Source: Dimorphilus gyrociliatus (taxonomy: Eukaryota > Annelida > Polychaeta > Dinophilidae). Taken from it: a stretch of 64,000 nucleotides of DNA. This document shows, in pieces, positions 1 to 12,026 of this stretch (position 1 is its first letter; each line of letters starts with the position of its first letter). A model generated the notes under the pieces. The model did no database searches. It was given only the letters and a program-made list of their open reading frames with translations, and was not told the origin of the DNA. A program made the translations under genes and the position numbers. The stretch covers positions 154,109 to 218,108 of the forward strand of contig CAJFCJ010000007.1 in NCBI GenBank assembly GCA_904063045.1. Reading direction: 5' to 3'.

Positions 1-92
1 CAACAGTACTGGATGGGAAAGCAAAAGCTTCTTTTGATCTATTTATGAAATCTAGGGAATCTTTGAAAACATATAATGAAAAAAAAATGTAA
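1..92 (+). CDS. Possible last coding exon of a gene starting left of the window
   Basis: A plus-strand frame is open from the window edge (first full codon at base 3) to a TAA at 90-92, giving about 29 residues with a soluble, protein-like composition (begins TVLDGKAKASFDLF, ends TYNEKKM). The bases at 1-6 end in CAG, so an acceptor site at the very edge is also possible. I do not recognise the family. In a genome this AT-rich a 29-codon open frame can arise by chance, so this is a tentative partial gene whose upstream part would lie outside the window. Confidence 0.35.
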   Translation, partial: TVLDGKAKASFDLFMKSRESLKTYNEKKM

Positions 93-3000
93 AAAGACAA
101 AAATGGCGTTAGAGTGTTCGCGCTATACTCTTTAAACACGGAAGATAAATGTCAATATTGACTTTGGAAATTGCGGTGCACTGAACACGTTTCGATTCTG
201 TTTCAACGTCCGCCCATCTGCGAAGCAGGAAATGAAAGATTGCGTAATATTTCTGCTATAAAACTATATGAGTAGATAAATTTTCCTTCTCATTTCCTTT
301 TTAAAGAAAATTTCCTTGGACTAGAGAACGGTTAAATTCCTGCTCTTTATTCTTACCTGTTCTAGTTCCCTATTCGTATTCTTTAAACTTTTATACCAAT
401 TAGACTAAATAGATATTTCAAATTCCAACTCTCCCAGCAAAATTCATTGAATTGCGACAGATTTTTTGATAAATAAAATAATACACCAAATTTAGATGAT
501 TTCCCTCAGCCTTTTTCAACATTTGCATAAATTAAATGGAAAAGTATCATATATTTAAATGAGCTAACGCGCCATACAATCTTATGAGATTTCTCTCAAC
601 CCTCTGTCTATCCTTTTTCTCATTCTCTTTCCTCCCCTTTTAGCCATTTCCACTCCCCAAAATAGAATCTTATTAAAGGACATAAGATACGGAAAAAAAC
701 TTGTTTATATATACTGCATATCTATATATGTAAATAGTATAAAATTTATATATTAGTAATATAAATATCTAAAGTATATATTGTATATATAGCGTATATA
801 GTATATAGTATATAGTCTATATATACAGTATTTATATATATATATATATATATATACACAAAATCTAACACCGATAGCTGAGTTCCAACTTCCCTATGTT
901 TAAGTTAATAAAAGAAATTTTTGAAGTGAGTTAGTTAATTATTTGTTTCAAATATATCCGTAATTAAAACGAGAGAACAATCGATTTTTACTACAGGCTT
1001 CTAACGACATAGTAGCTGTAAAGGAGGCAAAATTTTCGGATAAAGAGCCTGATATTTTTTATCTTGCTCTCTCAGGCTTACCTAATGCGTTTAGCTGTAA
1101 TTGTTGAAGAGAAAATTATATGCCAATCCTAAAAAAAAGGGTAAAAAAAAAGAATTTCTGATATACTGCATCATTTTAGTCAAGCCTTAACTTTACTTTT
1201 TCTTTTTGTTTAATTCTCTTGCAATAAAAAATCTAATTAATCTAATAAAACAGACAGCAAATTAAACAGCCTTTACGTTTTACTGTTTGTTTTTTTTTCT
1301 ATCTCTTTTGTAAAAACAGATCTAGTTTATTAGGAATTTGTGAAAAGAGTTCTTGGATTTGTTAAATTTTCTGCCATGTTCTCTCAGCCTGATCTAATCC
1401 GCGTAGCAGTGCATTTAGTGATGCCTGATAGCTGGTAGAATAGTCAGGACTTAAAAAAAGAAAGAGAGATTGAGAGTAGCAAAAAGTAAAATACAAAAGA
1501 GAAGGGGTAGGGAGTCTATTACAATAGCATATGGTGACGAATGGGATAAGTTGATACTGAAGATGAAGAAAATGACTTTGGAAGTATGGAAATAAACTTA
1601 GTAAGAAAAAGAATTAAGTAGTATTAATTACCTAGAAATGGTAAAGGATACGCTTTTAAAAAATAAAAAGACCCTTATATATGATTAATCAAGTCTGATT
1701 TTATGGATATGGAAGAAAGATGACTTTCCCTGACCGACTCTACTATATAATATTTATCATTTTTTGTGGAGTGGTTTAAATTTTTTCTGTTAACGTTTGT
1801 ATTGTTAAAGGGAATGTTTACATTTATAGATCTTATGAATTGTATATTAAGTACATATCGATGGGTTCGCTGGGGGAGGCATAGTTATTCGAAGATCCTT
1901 TCATACGAAAGTATAGATTTCTATAAACCTATTGATTGTTGCAGGGGTGATCGTTTATAGATCAGATCCTGTAATTGTGCCAAAATCGACAATGAATGTA
2001 AAGGATGATATCTTAGATCTATTCATTACAAACGGAATCAAATTTTTCTTACATGTGTATTGATGAAATCATAGTTTACTTAGCAGTTGAACATAAAAGA
2101 TGTATTGTTTCTGTCCTTTCCGACTAGTCATTGAACGATAAAAGAATATATGAATGATAGTGTAGTAGCTAATTACTATTGTTGAAAAGTGAAATGAAAA
2201 AGATACCGGAAGCGCTTTAATCTTGTTTTGAGAAAGTAACTCTGTTACAAGCCTGGTTGTTTTTTTTTTGTTTTCAATAAGGATTGAAATAAGAAAACCC
2301 ATTTGTGGTCCAAAGTGTATAAAATAATTAAAATAAAATTACTATATTCCCGCAAAATTCCCTTTGGGCACGCAATTTTTATGTATTTTTAACCTTTTCC
2401 ATGGAAATATATTCCAAGTTGGTCCACTTTCATGCTAGTGAAGCTAGATATTGATTTTACAGATATAATTACGGGACTTTTCCGCCATTGACATTGTAAG
2501 AAATAGTCTCCAACCCTCCCTCCTCTCTGTTAGTCCACCCTGTTAATTTCTCACTCTCTAAGGATAAATAATCTCCCTTTTTCTGGAGTAAGGGCAATAA
2601 GCAGCTATTCGATCATCCCACATCCCAAAAGAACTACTAAAATTAATGCAGGTCTATTTAATATTTTAGGTCTAATCTTTACCGATCGAAATTTTATAAT
2701 TTATTACTTAGTTTATAGTATAATACTATCCTTTTGTACATGCTATTGGTTAATTAGTAAATTATGGCTGCCTTCTAAAAGGTTCAACAAGCCTTTTAAT
2801 GCATATATGCATAATTACAACCATTAAGCGGAAGATAATTGGCCTTTATAATATTCTTGATACACAAAATCATGTAATCAAGCAACCTATTAAAAAGGAA
2901 TTTGATATATTAATCGAAATTAATTATCAAAACTGATAAAGAATAATTTTAAAAGCGTACTTGAAATCATTCTCCTTAAATATCATAATTGACAAACATT

Positions 3001-4276
3001 AAACACTTTTATTCTGTTTTTTTTCATTTTCACTTTTTTATTATGAAAATCATAAAATAGAAAATTATCGACAAGTTTGTTTTTCTTTTTTTTTCGACCC
3101 TAGAATAAATGGGGTTAATTGGAAAATTATCGACTGAATACAAAAGGGATTTTGGAATGTTTTTCCCATTGTTGTATTATTGTTTATCTTGTTTTCGTTT
3201 AATTACGAGAAAGAAAATAAATTAATACTTATAAGTAAATGATTTTGGCAGAGAGGCCAACGCAAAGAGTAAGGGTATAGAGAAGAGGTAACAAGGGATA
3301 AAAATCGAGTATATGTACTATACTGCAGTATATTCTTACGTTGGGAGACGATCGATAGAAATAGATTAAAAGGTTGCCACTGACGTAATTGATAGGCATA
3401 ATCTACGATCTAGACGAGGAAATATTATGCGTCAGTGGCATGTTTCATTTGGCCAAGTGTTTTTTTCGCCATGCCGATAATCGATGCATATTGATAGAGT
3501 TTGATAGATGACTTATTAAAAACCGTCTAGTCAGCGTATAAATTGAACCATTCTTTTTAAAAAGCTGATAAAAATAGGCGAAATAAAAGCACTAAATCCT
3601 TTCTTTCTTATCCTTCAACACCGTTTTCTCCTTCTTTTTATAGCAAAAAGTAAAAAATAGTAGAGGCAAAGAGAAAAATGAAAAAAAAACAAATTAACGT
3701 TCCGTCCAGTCAAATGAAATGAATTATGGAGAAAAGGAATAATAGATAAACCTATCCAAAATCCTTTAACGTTGTCGATTCAATTAGGAAAGGATATCAT
3801 GCTATAAAAAAATTCATTATATGGAAAAATACTAAGTATTCATCAATTATTTCATTTTGATCGGTAAAATATTCCTTCTTTCAATAATAGTAGCATAATA
3901 CTGCAAATATTGGAAGGTTTTTTTAAAGTTTTCTCAAAGCAAGACATTTAAAAAGCAAGTTTAAGTGTCTAGACAATCTTTTAAATGAAAAAGTATACGA
4001 CATCGCAAACACAGCATCACGCGTTATCCTTCGAGTAAACTATTTAGTATAATGTTTTCTCAAATTAATGATGGTTCTAAATGGCATTTATCATTGGATG
4101 TAAGAAACAGTTGCAAAGGGGAGAAGGAGAATGAACGAAGAATGAGTAAAATTGTGAAATATACCGACGGTAGATAAACGCTAATGAGGGTCGTCAGTGA
4201 CGTTCATATTCTTTTAGTAGAATATTTTAGAACGGAAATAATTAGAATAGCTTTTAAGAAAAAAGATCCTCTCTAA
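93..4276. other. AT-rich non-coding stretch with (TA)n tracts and an inverted repeat
   Basis: No coding exon could be supported on either strand. It holds TA-rich low complexity around 700-855 and a 14-bp palindrome TATACTGCAGTATA at 3319-3332, followed 42 nt later by a long-spaced inverted repeat listed separately. Short open frames at 1766-1960 (+) and 2069-2302 (-) have AT-driven composition and no splice context. Confidence 0.6.
3375..3440. repeat. Inverted repeat with bZIP-like arms
   Basis: TGCCACTGACG at 3375-3385 is matched exactly by its reverse complement CGTCAGTGGCA at 3430-3440, with 44 nt between. Four more pairs (TAAT/ATTA) form if two bases bulge on the 3' arm. Each arm contains TGACG, a CRE/ATF half-site. 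It could be a pair of protein sites or a short hairpin transcript; nothing here decides between these. Confidence 0.6.
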
Positions 4277-4558
4277 CTGTACTTCACATTTCTCCTATTT
4301 CACTCATGGAAAAGAGCAACTGTAGGGACCAGAGAAACGAAAGAAAAATTTATTTTCGCTAATAAAATTAACGACCAAAACGATTTTACTGGACGTTGTG
4401 TAGGAAATCTTGTACGAAGGATGGCGTTAAAAAAACTGACGCCTAATCGATGGGGGAAATTCGCAATTTCCGTTCGCGTAAGACAGGGGACGACGGAATC
4501 GAACAGCGTTGAAATGGACGCTGGTCAGGCTCGACCGACTATTAAATTGTTCGAATGA
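4277..4558 (+). other. CpG-rich island with a 93-codon open frame
   Basis: The region around 4,380-4,720 is clearly richer in G, C and CpG than its surroundings. One plus frame is open from just after a TAA at 4274-4276 to a TGA at 4556-4558. It has a single useful ATG at 4421, in the context AAGGATGGCG, giving a 45-residue product (starts MALKKLTPNRWGKF). A possible donor (CGC|GTAAGA) lies inside the frame, so it could be part of an exon; it could equally be a conserved regulatory element in which stop codons are rare because of base composition. No family recognised. Confidence 0.3.
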
Positions 4559-6063
4559 CGCTGCTGTGTCGGAATTTTGTTAAGTGAGTCGACCTGTTTG
4601 ACCCCTGCTATGAGAGGAAAGGATGAGTTTTTTAGACTGGTAACCTATTGACGTTCCAATGATTACGGAACCCCATTCGATGATACAGCTGAATGACTAT
4701 TGATGGACCAACGTTTAGGAGTTTCCGATTCATTAACTGTATTTCAAAAGTTTCTTTACATTAAAGAAAGTATTGAATAGAGATTAATAATTTGATATAA
4801 GGGAAGAAATGAAAAAAGAGGATTCCCTCAAAAAAAAACCGAAAATAAACAAGGTTATAGTTCAACCTCATCTATATATCTCAAATATATACATCTGTAT
4901 ATATATATACACAATAAACTATAACTAATAAATATAGCTTATAGACGCTATTCTTCCCTGAAAGAAAAAAAAATGGAATATTTTCCAAATTTCATCGATT
5001 TTACTAGGACGGGGCAATTTCGCAACTAATTTAATTGTTACCATAGAACCGTACGTTGAAAGAAAAAGTAAAAGTATAAAGAAAAATAAACGAACCAAAT
5101 TCATTGCCAATATGTTTTAACGATCCTGTCGTTGCCTTAAATTAGTAGTATTCATTTTGAACAACTTTAATAATTCATTTTTATTTTAACACTCTACTTC
5201 TATCATTCAAACTGTTAAAAGGATCTTGTTTTACATTCTTAAATTAAGATACTTAAGTACAAAAAATAGATAAAAAGATTAAAAAGCCCTAGAAAGCTAT
5301 TAGAAATAAGAGTCAAAGATTAATTAACACTAAATCAATCAAAAATTTATAGATTTCTTGCATTTCGATTCTTATTAAAAATAAAATAAAAAGTAAATTA
5401 AAGAATATTGTTTCTTATCAATAATAAAATATATAATAAAAAGGATTTGTTATTGCTGAAATTATACTTAAAAATCATTAACATTTGGCGCTTAATTATA
5501 TAAAAGACAAATTACGTGAGTGCATAGTTTACTCAGTATTATTCTATTAGCATCACAGTAAATCAATGGTAGCAATTACAGATAGTGCTAGAATGAATTA
5601 GTGTAATTCAATAAAATAAGAAAAGAAGACGATGAAACAGACCAAAAGGTATAAAAACTTAATGAATAAGTACTATAATTATACATTAATAAAGATATAG
5701 GACATTTATAACATCAACATTTCTAAAAAACGAAAATATAATGTTATATAAACTATATGTGCATATATATTTTTCTAAAAGGTAGAAGATATGCATTGTG
5801 TACGCTTTATGCTATTGACTTTACATTTACCACCCTATAGAATGATGATAATAAGGTAAATTTATTTGTATATTTCATATTTTACTAATGAATTAAGTAG
5901 GAAATTAACGTCCAACTGTTTTGGGGCTTGCATAAGAAATCATGCCAACTACTTTATATTCTTCAAAGTTTAATTAAAAAGGCACATGATGTAGGAGATA
6001 TAATATCTTTTAAACAGCTAGATATTTACATATATTGATTTGAATACTGCAGATTATCAGTAA

Positions 6064-6106
<43 letters not shown>

Positions 6107-9100
6107 TAATGAGGAGGAAAGAGGAAATGAAACATCAAATGTTACAAGCAATTGAACGGTGTAATAATTGGAAATTCTCCCCAACCATATATTTCTGTTA
6201 CGTTTTTCCTCTATTTTTTATATTTGATCGTCATTCTCCTCACCTAGATCTCCTGTTTTCCTCCTTATTTTCCCTAGATCATTCCAATTTTTCGTTCTGT
6301 CCGTTGTGGACTTGTCTGTTTTCGTCTATTTAACAACGAACAAGCGTGAGTTAGCATAATTTTATAAGGGAAAGGTTAATTGAATTTTAAAAAAGACACT
6401 CGTCTTTCTTGAAGTCCTGTCAAGAAATATTTCGAATGATATGACGTATATAAAAGCTTTTATATTCATTCCCCTTCATCTTTCTCTCTCTCTCTCTCCC
6501 TCACTCTCTCTCTCTGTCCCATTCCAACCTCTTTTCTACGTAAGTACTCTATTTGCATATTGCAAACAAGAAAAAAATTCAATACAATATTTTGATAGAG
6601 AATGTATATGGAAAGATAATTTGCATGGAAACTTTATATTATAGATATATAACCTTAAATTCTTTATGGTCCTGTCTTTATGACAATAATATTTAAGTGA
6701 AGAATAGTAAAACGTAGCAAAATATAAAATAAATTTGAATATTTATTGTCAGAAAAGTAAAGAAATTATAATAGAAAAAGAAGGGATGCGAAAAACTGGT
6801 GCGAAAATGTCACAAATTAAGTCGAAGACATTAAAAATTTATATCTATACAGCGCTGTTAAGCATGCAAATTTACAGACAGTCGATCGCCTTTCCTATTC
6901 TTCCACATGTATTCTTTGTCCTTTTAAAAAGAAAACAAGGAACGGAAGCGTTAATTTTTAAAATGGGGGCAATCGATATCCAATTATAACGATCTTAGAA
7001 CGGCTTACTAAGAAAGAGACTATTCTACCACCTTCCCTATATAGATTTCTCTTTACAATTCTCTTTTATCTATTCTTATTTATCCCACACTGACCAATCT
7101 ATTATTAAAAAATTCCGAAATGATATTCTTCGGAAATATTGAATGAAACTTCCCGCTTTCCTTCATTAATAAAATAACATATATTAATTTTAAACATATA
7201 CTATTACTTCTAAGAGCTTCATAGATATTGAGAAACTTTTTATTATCTATTTGCCCCTTTAATTGTAATAAGGAGACTTACTTTACCTTTTTTGAAAGTT
7301 AGATCAGCCATTAGGCGCATTAGGGGCACAATTGCATAGTAAATTCACTACATTAAGTATTAGAGTGAGTGGATGCATGTGAAAGAAAGGAATAGAGAGC
7401 CAGATGAAACTGAAAGAAGGAAATAGCATTTAGAAAGGATTAGTCAAAGAAGGGAAGGTATAAAGAAAGTGAGGAGGAGTAGTGAAGGATTTTAGATTTA
7501 ACTTAAATAAAAACATATGAGTTCTAGAATGTTCTTCGTGTAGCTTAACACACGTTTTGCTTGAGGATAAGTTTTTACTTCTCCTCCCTTAAACTGCGGA
7601 GAAATGGCTTGCAAAGTGCTTTTGAAGAAGCGATGAGTTTTACCCGAAGTAGATTTATGTTGTAGTGGCTTTGAAGGCTATACGTATTTTTATGCCTCAG
7701 CGAATCTTCTAATAGGACAATAGATAGACTATTTATCTTCTAATTTTATTTTTATTCTATCCCGTGTGGAGTCGACCATTCTTTTTTTCATTTTTCCAAG
7801 CGTTTCCAATAGAAAAGTCTACTGAAAAGAACAAGAGTAGAAAGTTCATTCGCCTCTTGTCATCTTCAATAGTCCTATTTTATTACTATTTCATAAGAAG
7901 AATTGTTATATTTATTGGTATATATATACCGTAAATTCTATTTGAACTGTCAAGCGAATGTTTTACTTCAAATTATTTCTTTTATTGATTACAAAAAAAA
8001 GAGATTGCGAGAAAATAACAAATGACACTCCTTTGTTCGATCATTTACATTATCTCCGCTTCTTTTATAACCAATTGTTCCTTTTTATCTCATTTTATAA
8101 TTACATTTTTAATATGATTATACATATTTCTTATATTTCTTAATGAATTAAATCTGCAAAGAACCGTTCATTCAATTCATTGTGTCTATTTATATATAGT
8201 ATGCGCTTCATGTATAATGAAATTAAACGCTTTAAACGCTATCATTAGTATATACAGTTTATATATATATATATATATATATTAGGTACGTTGTTAAATG
8301 TGTAAATAAATTAAATAATCAAGGACTATAAAATATCGCATTATTTCCATATGTGACAATGATTTAATATCGGATTAACCCAATCCTTCTTTGAAGCAAC
8401 ATAAACGCGATAAGCAAGACTACGTGATGAAACGCTAACTGAGTAATACAATATGTGGTCAGTTATAGGATTCTATATATAAAACGCTATTTCTGTCATC
8501 ATTCGATTTTCACTTGGAAAAACCAAGATTAATGATATCGGATGGCTACGTGATTGGAAGTTTAAACACCAATAATTTATAAACAGGAAAAAGAAAATAT
8601 GCATTAAAAAATTCGATGTCTAGATAAAAAAAAAAGTACAGTAAAATTGAAATAGATATTGTAGACGCTCAGGCGTCACGCAATTCTCCAACGAAAGATA
8701 GACATTTTTTTTTCTTTTCTTTTTTTGAGGAATGAATTTATTATATTATTCCATTCCTTAGATAGTAGATATTGTAATTCTTTAATCGACCAAGAAGGAG
8801 AATTCTATAAGAAAGTTTATTGAAATCAAGCTGCTGACGTTTCCATTCATTTAAACTATACAATGAAGCCTGAGAAGGTGACGTTGTGAGGACGTCACTT
8901 TCCTTTCGTCTTAGCATTCTTTTCTATACCATTAATGCTTTTAAAAAATCTGCAATAAACTTCTTGAAGTACATCAGTTGCCGAGAATATATTTACAATA
9001 ATCTACCTATCTGAAAGAAAGCTTTTCGTTTTCTTCTTGCAAAGAATTGCAACAGGATCCTTAAAACTCGCAAGGAAAAGGATTCCATAATGCACTGCAT

Positions 9101-9600
9101 TAATTTTCTTTTCTTTCATCACGAGGTTATCTGTTTATACCGTCCTTGGTCATCAATCAGATTCGCCATAATTAGTTCTTAAAAAAGTTGAAATATCATA
9201 TGAATTTTACAAGAAAAGTTGGAAAATTCTCAAAAAATGATCTATTTAACGTTTACCTAATGAGAAAACATTAAAGTAACAAGGAGGAAAGTATAAAGGA
9301 AGAGCGTTTGTATACTAAAAGAGAATTTTCCATCATGATTTCCTTTAGAACAAAGGCGGAGTTATTAAATAAGGAAATAAGATAAACTAAAAACGGTGAT
9401 GTTCTAACAGATAACTGACACTTAATTTCGATTCTTCTGTTGTTACTTTTTCTTTTAAACCATACAAATAGTATTTACATTAGGTTAATGTCTATATTAA
9501 ATTTTAATACAATCGAAGATTAAATGTACTGCAACAAATACGCTAAAAGAAAAATTGATTTTACGTAAAAAAATCTTTTCTTCTTCTTTCTTCTACTTTT
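4559..9600. other. Non-coding stretch, microsatellites only
   Basis: No supported gene. Visible low complexity includes a (TA)n run at about 6069-6104, a (TC)n run at about 6483-6516 and a (TA)n run near 8264-8282. Open frames at 6109-6333 and 6735-6989 lack splice context and look like composition effects. Confidence 0.6.
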
Positions 9601-10130
9601 AACCATCATTCGTGCTACTCATAAAACATCTGTATGAGTAGCAACGCTGTTAAGAGAAGACAAGAAGAGGACTTGCAAAGCTTTTGTCCAAACCAGAACG
9701 AAGATCATCAATCAAGGCCGTAATTAGCAACAGCAGCAATTGCAATCGACTGCAAAGCTCTTCCGTCTCGATTCTCTTGTCAGATTTCAAGACAGACTTA
9801 GATTAGCTTTATATATATATGTCGATTTGCAACAAGTCGGTTTACGTATAATCCAAGTGATTGGTGTTCTCAAACTGGAAATATCGGATAGGCTAACTAT
9901 CATATTAATTGCTCCCTGAAGAGAGGCAGTTGCACCTGGTATCATCCACAGACGCAGGTGCAGCATTATCCTTCAGATTCTTTGTTTTTGACTAGTAGCT
10001 GAATCTGCGTACAATTAAACCACCAAAGCGCCTGGTAGAAAAAAAAAGACCTTGCCCACAGAGCTGGAAAGCGAAGGACGCATGGGAACGTGATGTGCAT
10101 ACAATGGATACGGATGAAAATTGAAATCAG
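9600..10130. promoter_or_regulatory. Regulatory-looking island with two dyads and a micro-ORF
   Basis: Sequence complexity and CpG rise here. TGCTACTCAT at 9613-9622 is repeated inverted as ATGAGTAGCA at 9634-9643, and TGCACCTG at 9931-9938 is inverted as CAGGTGCA at 9955-9962. The second pair is two CACCTG/CAGGTG E-boxes facing each other, the type bound by ZEB/Snail or E-protein bHLH factors. An ATG inside the first dyad (9634) opens a 29-codon frame beginning MSSNAVKRRQEEDL. Calling this an enhancer is inference. Confidence 0.35.
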
Positions 10131-11994
10131 TGAAAAGGAACATCAACAAAAAGCTATATCGTTTAAATACTAATTTAAACTATACAAAAATGTATACTAA
10201 CAAGGAAATTCCTCATATAACCATCAGTTGTAATAAGATTCATTTCTTGACGTTGATGAAGCAAACAACGGGAATTTAGAATAATTTGCATAATGATTAA
10301 TGACTTAAAACTGGAAAAGTTTCTAAAATTTCCAATTAAAACTAGATTGAGCAACTGAAAAGCTCAGAACATCACGTTTTGGAATGTAATTGTATACAAT
10401 TCCTCGTCTCAATGGTGCAACACCCTCTCTCCCAGTTTTCTTTGTATAGAAAATATCGTCTATGCTGATTAAAGCGTTCCTTTGACCTTCCAAGAATCGA
10501 ACATTATACTAAGAAGGGGTAATTTTCAGCGGAAATGGGTTTTAGTATTCTTATCTCATTTGTATACCGCCTATAGTCTGTCAATAGGAGATAATTTAAA
10601 AAATTTCAACTGTCCCATTATCTCTTTGCAAAAATAAGAAAATGCATTACTATACAGTATATGTGAAGATAACCAATATCCTAGAAAGGAATTCTTCCGT
10701 GACAGATTGACTTACCAACCTTAAAAGGGTAAAGAAAAGAAAAAACTTAACTCATTTTCCGTAAACGTCTTGGGAATAAGGTCTGCTAACAAAGCAAATT
10801 GATCACGTGATGCAAGGTAACAAAAAAGAAACCCCCTAAATCTAGGAACCCATTTTGAATAATTCTTTGGATTTCCCTTCGATTTTTAACACATCTAGGT
10901 TAATTCTCCATTAATTTATTTTAACTCCCTCTAGCCCTTTCTGTGAAAAGAGAAATTCCTAAGAAGAATAAAAGAAAAGTACTTTTCAACGTTGGACCTA
11001 GACCTAGATTCTATAACGAACCGAAATAAAAGGGTAACGCTCAAGGGAGCGTTTGTTGGTAGTTCGATTCGGTCATATATTGCTTATAGTGTGCTGACGT
11101 GGCTAAAGGTCGGAGGGTTATTTGTCAAAACCTCGGCTCAAAGGCCCGCTAAGGGCATCTTTTGCATGAGAGGATCTTTAAGAGAAAAACAAAGAATAGC
11201 GTTTATACATTATACAAACCGCATACACAAATACTATATATATATATATATAGTGTATAGTATGCTGTTTCGTATAGTACTTCCTAATATATATACGAAT
11301 TTGTACTCTCTATACATATTTATTATAAACAGAATCTATAACTTATTTATAAGTCAATGAATTTAGTTTTCTTCGCCTCTCTTCTTCTCCTGAAACTCAG
11401 TAGACTAGTATAATTGAACTTATTCTGCTCTTTATTCGCTAAGAGTTAGTTGATAAAATTGTATAAGAGACTATATTTCTGGAAGGTCGTAAACCTTCTT
11501 AACCTATTTTAAATTACTTTATAAGTAATCAAGAGCTTCTCTGCAATCAGTTTGTGAGTACCATAATCTCCAGAATTTATCCTGTTAAGGCGATTTATCT
11601 CCCCAATTGTTCATATTGAAAAAGCTAATAGTTTGTAATTAATAGATATTCACATTTAGCCTATAATGAAGCCTTTTTCACCATCTGAATCTGTTTTAAT
11701 TAATCGAATTTAATATTCAATGAATTGTAGCTAAATATAAACATGTTTTCTCTTTCAAGCAAGACCAATTTTACTCTTCTATCATTTATTGATTTTTTCC
11801 TTTGATAAATACTAAAAAATCCCAATTACATCGAATTAAACTTCTTGCTATTAGATACTCTCGAAAGGGAAAACAATCAATATTTTCCACAAGCTATTTA
11901 TATCTTTTTTTTCTATATACAATGTAAAAATCCTAATGATTTTATAAGAATTTTGTAGTATTAATAAAATAAAGGAAGAGAATAGTGTGCTAAA

Positions 11995-12026
<32 letters not shown>

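Noticed and set aside
10992-11360. 122-codon frame, plus strand
   Set aside because: Begins at a non-ATG codon, and its second half translates TATA-type repeats; no splice context or recognised domain.
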